The translations under genes and the position numbers were made by a program. DNA of 64,000 nt, taken from Rhea pennata. Lineage: Eukaryota; Chordata; Aves; Rheiformes; Rheidae. The DNA lies in the NCBI RefSeq assembly GCF_028389875.1, contig NC_084667.1, positions 56,894,570-56,958,569 on the forward strand, given 5' to 3'. Below, piece after piece: positions 62,401-64,000 of the stretch (its first letter is position 1; each line of letters starts with the position of its first letter). Under the pieces are notes generated by a model. It was not told the origin of the DNA and searched no databases. It saw only the letters and a list, made by a program, of their open reading frames with translations.

Positions 62401-64000
62401 TGGCTGTTGCAAGAGAATGTTTTGGCTCTGTGACAGTTTCCTTTATATGGCTCTCCAGCGAGGAATCCTCTGTGTCTGTGCAATGATAACTAGTGAGTGT
62501 TGCATGCCTTTTTTTCCTTCTCAGGAATATTGCTGGAGGAGTACTCAGTACATTGGTCAAAAGACCATTTTGGACCTCTAATTGGCCCAGAATATGTACA
62601 GAAACCAGGTTTACCAAGCTAGACTTAAACCTCAAAGTAATTTGATTCTTGAACAGCTTTTTTTGTTGTTTTCATTGTAGTTACCTCTCTATACCCATTT
62701 TTCTCTGAACTTATCTGTTGAGTGCTACCTTCTATTTATATAAACAGGATTTTTTAGGAATGACTCTGCCTGCCATCATCCTTATTTTCTTTATGCTCCC
62801 TGGGAGCATTTTCTTTACATTCTTGGTTCTTGGGAACAGTGATGGGATAAAACAGTCTTTATGATAGAGGTAAATGACAAACTGAAGGGAAAGATGTCAG
62901 AAAAAAGTATTTTAGACATAGAGTTGCATCCGGAGAACGAGCGAGGAGAGAGATTATCATAGCAGCTTTTTGAAATGTCTTGAAAATATATAGTTGAAAG
63001 AGAAAGGGGGATTAGAGAAGAAAGTCATCATTATAAACTAAATATCACTGTGCCTGTTACTGGATCCCTTGTCACTATGAAAAACTGGTGGAATATAAAG
63101 ACACTTCAGAGAATAATGCAGCATCATTTAGGGAAGTCCTAAGGGAAGAGGACCTCAAGGGCACTCTGATGTTGCAGACCTGGGGCACAACAATGAATGA
63201 TGCCGTATGGATCTGTCATGGCTCAGATACCAAAAAGGGACACCCTCAAGCATCAACAACACTATTAAACAGTGGTAGGTGGTGGTAGTGGGGGGCAGGG
63301 GAAGTTGAGATCAAGTGATCTAAGTGTGGGGTTAAGACCTGCCCTTGGGAGTTTATACCCTATGAAGGGTACAAAAATATGCTTATCCCGTGGACACTGG
63401 ACCTTGTCCTACATGTATCCTTACTGGGTTTCCTTTGACGTGTTTTCCCCTCTTCTGTGCTCGTCTTGACCGTACATATATTTCAGCTCTTTTCTTTTTC
63501 TGAGGACGTAAGGGGGAAGCTCTGTTGGCTGGTCTCTGTCCCTTGCTCTACACTGCTGCAGAAATGAAGGCAATGATCAGCCAGCATTTCACCTGCCCTC
63601 TCCAAAGGCAGGTCAGGGGCAGGGAGAAGCTGGAGCTGGGGCAGCCCAAGTTTCCAGCATTGCTTGTATTTCACATGCATCAACACTGCTATAGCTTTGC
63701 TGTCTGAAAATAGTAGTGTCACTTAATGCTGTGCTCTTGTAAGAGCACCTGTAGGTAGCAGCAGTGGTGCTGATGCCAGTGGATGGAAAAGCAAGCTACT
63801 AGTAATGTAAGAGAGCTTGAGCTATTGGCAGCAGATGCACAAAAGGCAGCTAGGAATGTGAGGCTGGAAACAGCAGGCATGAGGTTAGAGAGGCTGATTT
63901 GCAGTGCTCTGAGATGGAAATGCTAGTTCAAATTGCATATCAGCAGCTGGTCATGCTCCTCTCTCCATCTCCAAAGAAGAGGGAAGTAGGATTTGGCCCA

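Larger units (their letters stand above)
50211..64000 (+). other. EVL: EVL intron 1 (5' part)
   Basis: No open frame encodes the EVH1 start (EQSICQARAS), so exon 2 lies right of the window; the first EVL intron is long in mammals too. The first 580 bases are still CpG island. Further contents: T30-G12 tract (54,483-54,524), TA/TG/CA compound microsatellite (55,021-55,110), 29-bp tandem duplication (56,052-56,109), T18 tract (56,452-56,469), TA repeat (61,700-61,733). The EVL-hosted mir-342 of mammals was looked for by its mature sequence and not seen. The remaining sequence is unassigned. Confidence 0.72.

Noticed and set aside
1..64000. Search for CRISPR arrays, tRNA/rRNA genes, intact retroviral or transposase genes
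   Set aside because: No spaced direct repeats, no tRNA-like cloverleaf noticed, and no long frame with reverse transcriptase, integrase or transposase motifs. Only decayed CR1-type fragments were found.

Overview
This is vertebrate nuclear DNA, most likely from a bird and otherwise from another sauropsid. Vertebrate exons sit in AT-rich introns with GT-AG splice sites. There are two isolated CpG islands. The only interspersed repeats I recognise are decayed CR1-type LINE remnants; there are no Alu, B1 or L1 copies. The species assignment is inference. None of the listed open frames is a complete gene on its own.

Positions 1 to about 39,125 hold the 3' two thirds of EML1 (echinoderm microtubule-associated protein-like 1) on the + strand. 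I can place 18 constitutive coding exons, from a 29-nt microexon at 4844-4872 to the terminal exon with stop codon (37,691-37,693), then a 1.4 kb 3' UTR with two AATAAA signals. All 18 join in phase and encode about 642 residues: the end of the basic N-terminal region, the HELP motif and both WD beta-propellers. This agrees closely with residues 174-815 of mammalian EML1 as I remember it. The promoter and the exons for the coiled coil lie left of the window.

Two points in EML1 stand out. First, 8343-8573 is a 231-nt open segment with splice signals. It is phase 1 at both ends and would insert 77 Ser/Pro-rich residues with seven S/T-P sites just before the HELP region. Second, the intron before the HELP exon (9518-13,442) has the sequence signature of a minor (U12-type) intron. 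U2-like sites overlap it at both ends and could give an alternative in-frame product ten residues longer.

Positions 39,130 to about 49,490 are intergenic, with no convincing gene. A strong CpG island (about 49,490-50,790) contains the first exon of EVL (Ena/VASP-like), whose coding part is only ATGAG before a GTGAGT donor (50,206-50,210). The rest, to 64,000, is the start of EVL intron 1. EML1 followed by EVL in the same direction is the order known from human chromosome 14q32.

EML1 acts on microtubules and EVL on actin filaments. They are syntenic neighbours, and nothing here indicates shared regulation. I saw no CRISPR array, prokaryotic operon, tRNA, rRNA or intact mobile element.
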